DNA from: Diospyros lotus
Taxonomy: Eukaryota; Streptophyta; Magnoliopsida; Ericales; Ebenaceae
Direction: 5' to 3'
NCBI RefSeq assembly: GCF_014633365.1
Contig: NC_068352.1
Coordinates: forward strand, 33,079,310 to 33,143,309
Length of the DNA stretch: 64,000 bases
A model generated the notes under the pieces. That model was not told where the DNA came from, searched no databases, and saw only the letters and a program-made list of their open reading frames with translations. Every line of letters starts with the position of its first letter. Position 1 is the stretch's first letter. Positions 52,834 to 62,640 of the stretch are shown piece by piece. The position numbers were made by a program, and so were the translations under genes.

Positions 52834-54624
52834 CTGGATGAGACAAGAATGTCAAATCAATATATAAACAACTATCTTTACATATACAACATTAAAACCT
52901 TAATCCCACTAGCTGAGCTTGGCTACATGAATTTTAGGTCACCAGTCCTTTTATCCTTTTTATATATAGCTATATTCGTAGGTGTTATTCATTGTGTGTT
53001 CAATCATAGTAGCAGATCAGCTTTCTAAGAAACTGGAATGTCAGTGTCAATATAGGTCCAGAATAGGATATGCGTGAATATATTTACATATGTGATGCAT
53101 TCTCAGGTTAAAAGCATGGAAAATTTTAAAAAATATAATTTACTTATAAAATCAATGTCCAAATAGAAACAGTTCACATTAATAGGATTTTGTTCAATTT
53201 AGTCATGCTCTTAAGCTAATTTACAGACATCCAAATAGAAAGCAATATATAAAAATATGTTCGGTAAATCTCTCAACAAACACTATCTTTTGGTGATTCT
53301 CCATTTTGCTGAAGTTCATGTCAACAGGATTTTTAAAATAAGTACAAAATTTTGCTTCTGTTCATTTGTTCCAAGCTTGTCACCATTAGGCATGGCCACA
53401 ATTTCATGGGAATCTCTGTGTAAAAAGGATGGTCATTGCTGAGAAACAGATTCAAAGATTGACCTTAGACATACAAGGAACTGAAACAAGGGCTAAGGTT
53501 TACTTGCTTTGTTTTAGGAGGTGAATTAATGCGATGGAAATGGGCGGAATAGAATGTAAAATATTTTCTGATTTGGAAACAAAATACAGGACTCTGGTGG
53601 AGAAAAGATGGATGGAAAGTGTTTCCATTCAATTCTATTATTATTTCCTCTCCTGAACGAGAACCAGATTCCATCCATTTCAATTCCATCACTCTCTCCT
53701 GAATGCATTGTCAAGGTTATCAATGGAAGAGAGAGAACCAAGGCTATACAATTGAGTTGGGGTTAAAGTATCTCGCAATTACAAACTCTTACACATGAAT
53801 TAATAATTTCATTCCATTTATGTTACATTTTCTCAGTCAAAACTATTTGAATTTAAGATTCATTATGAGGGGATATATTCATTCGTAAGTTAACTAACTC
53901 TATCAATGGATTCTTACCTACTGTTGGTTCCAAACCCGAATAAATAAGGAAGGTTGCTTTAGGAAACTGACAATCAGCAAAAAACTTATTAAGACAAATA
54001 AACATTAATTCTAGACAAATCAAAAGTCCTTGGGGCGTAACCCTTCAAAGTGACACACTACAACGCTAGTGTGTAATAACCAATGAATTAGGGCCACTAC
54101 ATTGACACAGGAATATGGTGTCAAATTCGCAAGGGTTCATGCAATTTCATTGACAGATGTGAATGGAAAAACTAGTGCAATATCATAGATTAAGGATTGG
54201 ATCTTTGAATAATGGGTTTGAATAACAGGACATTAATAGTAAAATATATGGAAGAGGTGGATTTGACGATTAGGATAAAAATTATTATTATGTGCATTGA
54301 AGAGACAAGATACGTTGGAAATGAGGCCAAAATATTGAGAAAATCTAAATCTAAATTGTGGCAATCAAGAAAGGATCAAGCAAAGAATGGAGTGGCCAAG
54401 TGGAGATATGGGATACAGGAAATTATAAGAATTAAGATTATTGTGGCTAAAGTTTTTCTATGAGAATTCGAGTTTTTCCCGGAATTACTTACATCCCACA
54501 AATATTTAGCAATCTACTTGTCTTCCAAAAATTATTAGAGGTACACTACTACTCAGCCAAGTCACCACACTGACTGCACTTCAGCAATGACGTGGAGCAA
54601 CGATGACCGGCCACAAGAGTTAGG
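52834..54624. other. Intron-like or intergenic stretch
   Basis: AT-rich sequence without recognisable coding. It contains a possible MITE at 53515-53712. It may be the last intron of the orphan minus-strand gene. Confidence 0.4.
53515..53712. mobile_element. Possible MITE with ggaatgg-type arms
   Basis: The left arm ttaggaggtgaattaatgcg...atggaaatgggcgga is loosely mirrored by the right arm, in reverse complement gcattcaggagagagtgatg...gaaatggatggaat. The arms are diverged and no target duplication is clear, so the call is tentative. Confidence 0.3.
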
Positions 54625-54906
54625 TGTTATGTCCCAGTGGCAGTTTTGTAATTTTTTGAATGAACTTTCGTAATAACCGTAGCCCACATGGGCCACTTGC
54701 TTGTAGCGGGAACTAGAAACTTTCCTCACGGTTACAATATGAACCGCGGGAAGGGCCTATATAAGGCCGGATGTAGGAGGATGGGACTTTTATGTTGAAT
54801 GAGAAGATCTTTCCCTCTTCAATTCTCTCATTTTCCCTCCCAATTCTCTCTCTCTCTCTCTCTCCTAATTTTCTGTACTACCAAGTCTTGTGCCCGAGAC
54901 TTGACA
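54625..54906 (+). repeat. 5' LTR of gypsy element
   Basis: It carries a TATA-like cctatataagg near 54757-54767, a CT-rich leader (tctctctctctctctc near 54846-54863) and ends CCCGAGACTTGACA. Confidence 0.92.
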
Positions 54907-54908
54907 TT

Positions 54909-54920
54909 TTGGTATCAGCA
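54909..54920 (+). other. Primer-binding site, atypical
   Basis: TTGGTATCAGCACTAG follows the 5' LTR after two or three bases. It matches the initiator tRNA-Met type TGGTATCAG core and then differs from the usual GAGC. Confidence 0.65.
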
Positions 54921-54994
54921 CTAGTCGTCCTCGGCTGTGATTCTAGTGTCAGGCAGTGTTGTTGATCAGCATAATTGAGGTGGGCCAGGCAATG

Positions 54995-56140
54995 TTTAGG
55001 ATGGCATAAGTGAATGAAGCAGTTGGAAAATCGCATGGAGGTGATGGAATTTGGGATGAATCAGGCGCAGACGGCCATGGGCCCAAAGCAAAGAAGAGAT
55101 CAGGACGACCCGAGAAGAGATACGCGAATATATGGCAACCTCTCAGAAGGGAGTCCAATGGGGATTAACAATGAGTCGGGAGAATATGGAGCAATTTGGA
55201 CAGAGAATCAACATGTTTAACATAATGTCATCCTTGCCTCAATTCTGGTTGCCACCAGAATTCCCTCCCAAAACAGGTTCTGAGTAGGGATTGGCGGGAC
55301 CAGGAATCTTCCCTAGGCCACATCACTGAAGCGGGAAATTCATCCTATGAGGAGACCGGAGATCAGGTAAGGGAAGTTAATTCCCCTAGATCCAATCAAG
55401 GCCCCATGCCGAGATTGGAGATCCCTCTTTTTTAAGGATCCAAAGCAAGGTGGTGGATCCAAAGGTGTGAAAGGTTCTTCCAGTTTTATGGTGTAATTGA
55501 AAATCAAAGGATCAATCTAGCTACCGCCTATCTAAATGATACGACTGATGCATGGTTCTAAGGGTGGTATAGATTGAGGGGGATGAATGCTAGGTGGATA
55601 GATTTTGCTGAAGAATTATGTGTAAGATTTGGTGAGAGAAAAAATGACAGATATAGTAGACCAGTTTAACAAGCTCAAGCAAGAGGGATCTGTGACTAAA
55701 TATCAAGAGAAGTTTGAGGAATTAGGGGCATTGATGTGGAATGCACGGTACCCACCTTAACAGACCAATACTTTGTGTGTAGCTTTATTAGCAGCCTCAA
55801 GGATGAATTGCAGTCAATGGTAAAAATGATGATGCCTACTACGGTTAGGCAAGCGGCTGAAAAGGCTAGACTCCAAGAGTTAATGTTGGAGGCGATTTAC
55901 AAGAAGAACAGAACAATGGTCAGACCCCTACCACCTAGGAACCCTTTCTCAAAAGGGAATAACCGAGCCTTAGTGGCTGGAGGGGCAATAGGAGGGCCTA
56001 AGGCCAATCCCAACCCCCTACGATCCCCTACTATGGAGCAGAGAAGGTTCATGGGGCTGTGTTACAAATGTGGAGAGAAGTTTGGACCGAGGCATATCTG
56101 TAGGATCCAATTGTTGAATATGGAAGGGGAGGAGAAAGAC
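54995..56140 (+). pseudogene. gag of gypsy element, frameshifted
   Basis: Pieces in several frames read as a plant gypsy gag: KQLENRMEVMEFGMNQAQTA, then ERFFQFYGVIENQRINLATA, then VDQFNKLKQEGSVTKYQEKF, then the zinc knuckle CYKCGEKFGPRHIC near 56061-56102. Stops near 55560 and frame changes near 55640 and 55735 break it. Confidence 0.85.
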
Positions 56141-56626
56141 AGAGGTGAAGAAGGGAAGGATGGAATAGACCCTAGGCAAGACGTAACAACAACCTCTACC
56201 ATCGAAGAAACAGAGCAAGAAGGGGTAGAAATCTCATTTCATGGTCTCAAAGGGGGTCCAACTAAGAAGATCATCAAAGTGCAAGGACAAGTGGGAAAAA
56301 GGAAGCTGCTAGTGCTGATAGATAGTGGTAGTACACATAGCTTCTTAAATGAAGCTACTGCCTTGGAGTTGAGATGTAAGATGACGGCCACAACCCCATT
56401 ATCAGTGACAGTGGCTAATGGGAGCAAAATGTACAGCCACAACAAGTGTGAAGGGTTCAGGTGGCTTATGCAAGGGCAGAAGTTCCAAGCTGATATGAGA
56501 ATCCTTGAACTAGGAGGGTGTGATATAGTTTTGGACGTTGATTGGATGAGAACAGTAAGCCCTCTCACATTTGACTTCAACAAACTAGAAGCTACATTGG
56601 ATATGGGGGGTACCAAATTGACTTGA
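56141..56626 (+). pseudogene. Protease region of gypsy element
   Basis: In frame with the end of gag, the aspartic protease motif VLIDSGSTHSFLNEATALEL is intact (DSG triad residue), followed by GCDIVLDVDWMRTVSPLTFD. The frame ends at a stop at 56624-56626, before RT. Confidence 0.88.
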
Positions 56627-56839
56627 GGGGCATCATGGAGTAGGGAGAGTGTAAGTTGATAAAAGGGAGCAAATTACAGAGGCTAATGCAGAGCAAAGGG
56701 GGGCAGATTGCTGAATTATATTCTATCCATGCTCGGGAATGGAATGGACAAGAAGGAAGGGAAGTGGAGTACGACCAACCCAATGAGGGCAACATGGTCG
56801 TCCTATAGTCCCCTACTACTTCCTGATAGTTTAAATTTA

Positions 56840-57450
56840 CTCTTCCGAGAATTTCAACGCCTATTTGCTGAGCCCCACTCGCTGCCACCCAAAAGAGCCC
56901 TTGACCATTCCATATACCTTAAGCCAAACTCACTTCCCGTAAACCTACGTGCATATAGATACTCACCCATCCAAAAAGCCGAGATAGAGAAGCAAGTCTC
57001 TAATATGCTCTCTATTTCCATTATCAAACCGTCTCAAAGCCCATATGCATCCCCTGTTTTACTTGTTAAAAAAAAAAAGGGATGGATCCTGGAAGTTTTG
57101 TGTTGACTATTGTCAACTCAATGCCAACACCATCAAAAACAAGTTCCCTATACCCCCCATTGATGATCTTTTAGATGAATTGAATGGGGCATACATTTTT
57201 TCCAAGCTAGACTTGAGATCCGACTATCACCAGATCCGGATGACCTCTAATGACATACCCAAAACTGCATTTACTACACATCAAGGGTTGTATGAATTTG
57301 TGGTGATGCCTTTTGGGCTCACTAATGCCCTAGCCACTTTATAGGCCCTAATGAACCAAGTTTTTCAGCCTTACTTGAAGAAGTTTATCCTGATTTTCTT
57401 TGATGACATCCTCATATACAACCCAAACTATGAACAACACCTAGACCACC
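56840..57450 (+). pseudogene. Reverse transcriptase region, frameshifted
   Basis: [15 protein letters not shown] and [15 protein letters not shown] break at a run of A (57068-57078), then [33 protein letters not shown] and the catalytic FFDDILIY follow. A stop occurs after ATL (57342-57344). A further frameshift near 57450 enters the segment EVEYLGHIISREGVKTNPNK at 57460-57723. Confidence 0.9.
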
Positions 57451-57459
57451 TTTGAGGTC

Positions 57460-58060
57460 TTGACTTCTAACAAGTTGCATATTAAGCTATCAAAGTGTAC
57501 TTCGGCTGAAAAAGAAGTGGAGTATCTAGGCCATATTATATCGAGAGAAGGGGTGAAGACTAATCCCAATAAGGTCATAGCCATGGTGGAGTGGCCTAGA
57601 ATGCAAATAGTAAAAGAACTAAGGGGCTTTCTAGGGTTAACAAGGTATTACCAGAAGTTCATACATGATTATGGCCCCATCAATACGCCCCTAACCAAAC
57701 TTCTCAAGAAGGACAATTTCTAATGGAAGCCAAGGGTGAAGTCAACCTTCTTGACACTTAAGAAGGCCATGACAGAGGCACCGGTGCTAGCTCTCCCAAA
57801 CTTTTCTAAGACATTTGTGGTGGAAACAGATGCATGCAACAATGGGATAGGTGCAATGTTAATGTAGGAGGGAAGACCCCTTTTCCTATATCAGTCAAGC
57901 CTTGGCTCCAAGACACTTAGGCCTAAGTGTTTATAACAAGGAGCTATTGAGAAGTGGAGGCACTACCTGGAAGCAGGACCCTTCATTATCGAGATTGACC
58001 ATGAGAGCCTGCAATTTTTATCCCAACAAAGGTTGCACCCCCAATTGCAGAGGATGGGAG
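57460..58060 (+). pseudogene. RT connection and RNase H remnant
   Basis: 57460-57723 reads as the RT thumb and connection (LRGFLGLTRYYQKFIHDYG). From 57724 RNase H follows in pieces: KAMTEAPVLALPNFSKTF, ETDACNNGIGAMLM, then a stop, HYLEAGPFIIEIDHESLQFL. At least three disruptions are present. Confidence 0.8.
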
Positions 58061-59510
58061 TGTCCAAATTAATGGGGTTGGACAATACTATTGTGTACCG
58101 CAAGGGGAAGGAAAATGTGGCCCTCTCAAGAAGGGAAGAAAAAGGGGAATGTCAGTTTATAACGTTTGTGGTGCCTGAGTGGGTTAAAGAGGTGGTAGGA
58201 AGCTATGACCAAACCCCATGGGTGCAAGACCTAATAACTCAGCTTGCAGTTCAATCCATAGAGAAGCCAGGGTATACCCTTTCCAATGGACTGGTAAGAT
58301 TCAATGGTAGGTTAGTTGTGGGAGAGGATGAGGCACTAAAAAGGCAGATCATAGCCTCTTTACATGCTTCTCCAGTAGGTGGCCACTTGAGGATACAAGC
58401 CACTTATCAGAAGGTGGGGCAAATGTTCTATTGGCCGGGACAAAAGAAAGCAGTGGTAAGTTTTGTGCTGTCGTGTGAGGTTTGTCAGAGATGCAAGCAT
58501 GAGAACGTGGCTTATTCGGGTTTGTTGCAACCCTTGGTAGTGCCAAAACAAGCATGGGAGGGGATCTATATGGACTTCATAGAAGGGCTCCCCAAATCAG
58601 AGGGTAAGAATGTGGTTTTGGTTGCGATAGATAAACTGACTAAGTTCTCCCATTTTATCAGTCTAACCCATCTCTTCTCAACACAAGAGGTAGCAAGGAA
58701 GTTCATGGATTCAATGGTGAAACTACATGGGGTTCCTAAGTCAATTGTCTCGGATAGAGACAAGATTTTCACAAGTGTGCTTCAGCAAGAATTGTTCAGG
58801 AGCATGGGGGTAGGGCCGCACATGTCCACAACCTACCACCTCCAAACCAAGAGAGTTAACCAATGTTTAGAGGCTTCTCTGCGATGCATGTGTTTCAATA
58901 GGTCAAGGAGTTGGAATCGATGGTTGTCGTTAGCCCAGTGGTGATACAATTCCAACCACCACAGTGCCATCAACAAGAATCCTTTTGAAGCAGTGTTTGG
59001 CTATAAGCCACCCCCTCATCCCAGCCCTGTCGAGTTCTACAGCTACTATGGCTTCGGTGGAGCAGTACTTACAACAAAGACAGGAGGTTTTGAAGGTATT
59101 GAAGAGGGAGTTGGCCATAACATAGAACATGATGAAGCATAATGCCGATAAGAAGAGGAGTGGCCAGACCTTTGAAGTAGGGAACAAAGTTTATTTGAGA
59201 GTGAAGAGGTCTTTGTAGCAGCCATTCACATCTACTCCTGCATCCAAGCTAAGCCCAAAGTACTTTGGGACATATACTATCGAGGCTAAAGTGGGGAGGG
59301 TTGCCTACAAGCTCAGACTACCACCACAGGTTCACATGCATCACATATTCCATGTATCTTTGTTAAAGAAATCCATTGAACCACATGCAACAATTAGTTC
59401 AGAGATCCCTATTGTGGATGAGGAAACAGAAGTGATAGTGGAGCCACAGGCCATGCGAATGATCTACCAAGGCTCTTTACCTCTAACACAAGTGCTAGTT
59501 AGGTGGTAGC
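58061..59510 (+). pseudogene. Integrase region of gypsy element, truncated by stops
   Basis: 58033-58944 covers the H2C2 zinc finger (HASPVGGH...CEVCQRCK) and the DDE core: Asp in YMDFIEGLPKS, Asp in IVSDRDKIFTS and a Glu in RVNQCLE. A stop follows at 58942. The C-terminal part resumes at 59130-59510 (NADKKRSGQTFEVGNKVYLR, then VGRVAYKLRLPPQVHMHHIF). No chromodomain is seen. Confidence 0.88.
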
Positions 59511-59610
59511 ATATGGATCCTCATCACACCACCTGAGAGTATTTACTAGATTTGTTAACCCAATTTCCGCGAGCTACAAGACTCCTACAGATTCTTGAGG
59601 ACAAAAATGC

Positions 59611-59627
59611 TTTGTTGGGGTGGGGAA
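59611..59627 (+). other. Polypurine-like tract
   Basis: tttgttggggtggggaa lies directly before the 3' LTR start at 59628. It is G-rich and interrupted by T. Confidence 0.6.
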
Positions 59628-59908
59628 TGTTATGTCCTAGTGGCAATTTCGTAATTTTTTGAATGAACTTTTGTAATAACCGTAGCCCACATGAGCCACT
59701 TGCTTGCAGCGGGAACTAAAACTTTCCTCATGGTTACAATATGAATTGCGAGAAGGGCCTATATAAGGCCAGATGTAGGAGGATGGGAATTCTATGTTGA
59801 ATGAGAAGATCTTTCCCTCTTCAATTCTCTCATTTTCCCTCCCAATTCTATCTCTCTCTCGATCCTTCTAATTTTCTGCACTACAAGTCTCGTGCCCGAG
59901 ACTTGACA
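59628..59908 (+). repeat. 3' LTR of gypsy element
   Basis: Same termini as the 5' LTR. The CT run is interrupted and several CpG-type positions have become TpG or CpA. Confidence 0.92.
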
Positions 59909-60015
59909 TTTAGGCAGGCCTAATTTGTCAAGCAAGACATGCTCCCTTTGTGAGTAGATCATCTTCAAGCATAGGCCAGCCAACTTTCAGCTGTTGGCAG
60001 GCCTTCTAAGGCCTA

Positions 60016-60385
60016 TGTCAGCTTCCCGAGGCAGACAACAGTTTCCGATCTAACAGTATAATAGAAATGAAGGGAACAGAAAGAAAGAAAAGAGAATTAT
60101 GCAGAAAGTAAAGGGGGGGGGGGGGGGGGAGAGAGAGAGAGAGGAAATCAAAAGATTCTCTGATATTTCATACATAACCGTAGGAGGGAATTCAGCACTA
60201 TATATAGCTGGATTCCTATCCTCTCATGAGCTGTAACCGCCCACATGCATGAGAATGTACCTGCTACTAATGCAGCAACTAATTTAGTACAACCCTCACA
60301 GCTAGCTAATACCATATGCTCTGTTTTACCCCTAAACTATAGATAATTATAGCAAACTCCTCTTACAACAGGTTATTACATGACA
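60016..60385 (-). mobile_element. 3' LTR of a second gypsy element (minus)
   Basis: On minus it starts TGTCATGTAATAACC at 60385 directly after a polypurine tract (gatgaggggggtat, 60399-60386) and may end GGGAAGCTGACA at 60016. The inverted termini TGTCA/TGACA match the style of the solo LTR at 33889-34314. A TATA-like gctatatatagtg lies at 60210-60198. The left end is inferred. Confidence 0.65.
60113..60143. repeat. Poly-G followed by (GA)n
   Basis: A run of about 17 G is followed by about seven GA units, inside the minus-strand LTR (CT-rich leader plus C run on minus). The length is unreliable. Confidence 0.8.
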
Positions 60386-60509
60386 ATACCCCCCTCATCA
60401 AAATTTTTTCTTGTCCTCAAGAAATACTAAGGAGGCTTGTCACTCGTGGAAACTGATTGAGTAGATCTGGGAGGCATTCCCAGGTATTATTATGTGAGTG
60501 TAGACCCGA

Positions 60510-61057
60510 CTAGTTGACTAATACTTGAGGGATGGGGGCTCCATGCTTGTAGATCACTCTTTTATCCAAAATGGCCCAGGGTTCTTTAGGCTGCTCCTCA
60601 TTTTGTATAGAATTAGGCAAGGTGGGACTGACTTGTTGTTCGGACACTGATTTCTTGAGAAGCGAAACATGAAAAACTGGGTGAATATTAGAATTCTTTG
60701 GAAGCTGTAGTTTGTAAGCCACACTACCCACCCTGGCAGTTCTTAGGAATGGCCTATGGTATTTGGGTTGCAACTTTGAGATAGGTCCTAGAGATAGGGA
60801 TTTCAGATGCCTTGGGTGTAATTTCAAGTAGACACTTTCCCTTTCTTGGAACTGCCTGTCACTTCTCTTTCTATCCGTAAATTGTTTCATTCGATTCTTG
60901 GAATTGGCCAGCTCAATCTTAATCACTTGTAGAGCCTGTTGCCTTTGTTGGAGGTAAGTATTGTTGAAATGTTGTCTCGAGTATATCCTAGAAGATCGGT
61001 GAAGGCATGCAGTGATATAATTGGCTATTGGAGGCTTAGAAAGATAGTTGTATCTCA
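60510..61057 (-). pseudogene. Integrase C-terminus of minus-strand gypsy element
   Basis: An open 182-residue frame on minus reads through QRQQALQVIKIELANSKNRM, VYLKLHPRHLKSLSLGPISK, VGSVAYKLQLPKNSNIHPVF and HVSLLKKS and stops at 60510. This is the gypsy integrase C-terminal domain ending in the usual VFHVSLLKK motif. It is cut off at 61057 by a copia LTR, so the rest should continue on the far side of that element, outside the window. Confidence 0.88.
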
Positions 61058-61559
61058 TGTGTAATTAGTAATAGTTGTGGGGTGAAACTGTAATTATCCA
61101 ATTCTTGTCATTGTCACGTCAGCCCTATCATTCTATAAATAGGGCAAGGGGTAGCCAATTAAGTCAGATTCTATTCTTCTGTTTCTATGTAACGAGTGCA
61201 CTGTTCTGAGAGAAAAGCTGGGTGTTTCCTTCCGTTAAAGCTTTGTAATCTTGGAAAGCTGTTGGGGTGTACTTGGGATAGTTAGAAGGAGGGATTCTAT
61301 TGCTGTATTGATTGTTCTTCTTCTTAATAAGACTGCTAGGAGGGCTCTTTGAAGGCTGGATGTAGGTTTCCTTTGAGGAAACCGAACCAGGATAAATCTT
61401 TGTGTTGTGTGGTTTGCTTTCTGTTTCTTGTTCTTATTTTCATTCTGTTTGATTGCTTATATTTTCTGTTTTCAATTCCTATAATTGCTGGGTGGATTTG
61501 AGAGTGTTGAGAGAGGCATATTCCATCTAAGGGTCATTCCGCATAGTCCTAGGATAACA
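61058..61559 (+). repeat. 5' LTR of Ty1/copia element
   Basis: Starts TGTGTAATTAG at the break in the gypsy integrase and ends GGATAACA, 3 bp before the primer-binding site. The TATA box is ctataaata at 61133-61141. Length is 502 bp. Confidence 0.8.
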
Positions 61560-61562
61560 AAT

Positions 61563-61574
61563 TGGTATCAGAGC
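61563..61574 (+). other. Copia primer-binding site (tRNA-iMet)
   Basis: TGGTATCAGAGC is the standard primer-binding site of plant Ty1/copia elements, complementary to the 3' end of initiator tRNA-Met. Confidence 0.9.
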
Positions 61575-61655
61575 TAGTTTTTTAGGTTCAAGAACAGTCC
61601 AAGAACCTTCAAGATTTCATCTATTTTGAATTCTCTATCATAGAACAGTGTTATA

Positions 61656-62489
61656 ATGGCTGCAACTAGGTATGATATTGAGAAGTTTGATGGCCAGAAT
61701 GATTTCGGCCTTTGGAGGATGAAAATGAGGGCATTGCTAGGGAATCTAGGACTAGAAGAGGCTTTAGATGAGGAAGAAACTCTGCCTGAAACCTCCACCG
61801 AAGAACAGAAAAAGGAAAAATCAAAAGAAAAGAAAGATATTGACAAGAAAGCTTTTAACACCTTGATTTTAAGTTTAGGGGACAAAGTCTTGAGGGAAGT
61901 GGCCAAAATGACCACGACATTAGACCTATGGAAAAGATTGGAGACCCTTTACTTGACTAAAACCTTGTCTACTAGGTTATATTTGAAAACCAAATTTTTC
62001 TCCTTTAGAATGGATGAAGGTAAGAAACTGCAGGAGCACATAGATGAGTTTAACAAGTTATGTTTGGACCTTGAGAACATAGACATTAAATATGATGATG
62101 AGGATAAGGCCTTGGTCTTATTGCACTCTCTACCAAAGTCATATGAAACATTTGTTGACATTTTAAAACATGGTAGAGACAAGTTGTCTCTAGATGATGC
62201 GACCGGAACCTTGAGTTCCAAGGAATTACAACATAAGGTTGAAGGAAAGAACTCTAAACATGATGCTCTAACAGTTGGGACTAGACCAGAAAACAGGGAC
62301 CCTAAATTTAAGGGTAGGTCTAGGTCAAAGTCTAGGAATGGCAAGAAAATGATAAGATGCTATCATTGCCATGATGAGGGACATATTAAGAAGAATTGTC
62401 CCAAAAGAAAGAGTGAAATCCTAGAGAAAAACCCTGGAATTTCTTCATCTGTGTGTGAGGCTGACTATGATAGTGCAGATGCCCTATAA
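61656..62489 (+). CDS. Ty1/copia gag polyprotein, intact frame
   Basis: 277 residues start MAATRYDIEKFDGQNDFGLW, as in many plant copia gags. The UBN2/gag capsid part spans about 20-190 with LWKRLETLYLTKTLSTRLYL, then HIDEFNKLCLDLENI and LLHSLPKSYETFVDIL. A basic segment (KGRSRSKSRNGKK) precedes the zinc knuckle CYHCHDEGHIKKNC (about 235-248). The protein packages element RNA. The ORF is complete and stops at 62487-62489, where active elements would run into protease, so it is a gag-only survivor. Confidence 0.93.
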   Translation: MAATRYDIEKFDGQNDFGLWRMKMRALLGNLGLEEALDEEETLPETSTEEQKKEKSKEKKDIDKKAFNTLILSLGDKVLREVAKMTTTLDLWKRLETLYLTKTLSTRLYLKTKFFSFRMDEGKKLQEHIDEFNKLCLDLENIDIKYDDEDKALVLLHSLPKSYETFVDILKHGRDKLSLDDATGTLSSKELQHKVEGKNSKHDALTVGTRPENRDPKFKGRSRSKSRNGKKMIRCYHCHDEGHIKKNCPKRKSEILEKNPGISSSVCEADYDSADAL

Positions 62490-62640
62490 GTATCTAGAAA
62501 TGCTGGAAATGTAGCATAGTTTCTAGGTTTAGGGTGGACTTATCATAGGAAATGGTTTTTTTTCAATTTATAGAGTCATAGTAGGTGATAAGGTGTTAGT
62601 AGGCAATAATCAAGAGTAAAGTATCAAGCCCATTAGAGAT
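62490..62640 (+). pseudogene. Copia protease remnant
   Basis: After the gag stop the same frame still resembles copia protease: VSRNAGNV, then LGWTYH in place of the usual DSGCTYH, then KVLVGNNQE-like wording near 62588-62620. The DSG active site is lost and several stops occur. Confidence 0.5.

Larger units (their letters stand above)
54625..59908 (+). mobile_element. Full-length, inactivated Ty3/gypsy retrotransposon
   Basis: A 5.28-kb element with 282- and 281-bp LTRs (54625-54906, 59628-59908), both TGTTATGTCC...CTTGACA. The primer-binding site is at 54909, the order is gag-PR-RT-RNaseH-IN, and a G-rich polypurine tract precedes the 3' LTR. TTAGG lies before the left LTR (54620-54624) and one base after the right LTR (59910-59914), a probable target duplication. 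Every coding module carries stops or frameshifts. By eye the LTRs differ at about 15 or more single bases, mostly C/T and G/A transitions, which points to an old, methylated insertion. Confidence 0.93.

Noticed and set aside
53465..53741. Minus-strand ORFs (75 and 71 aa) as upstream exons of the orphan gene
   Set aside because: They fall within the possible MITE arms and show no coding character or in-phase splice sites.
54848..54868. (CT)n run as an independent feature
   Set aside because: It is part of the gypsy LTR leader and is listed there.
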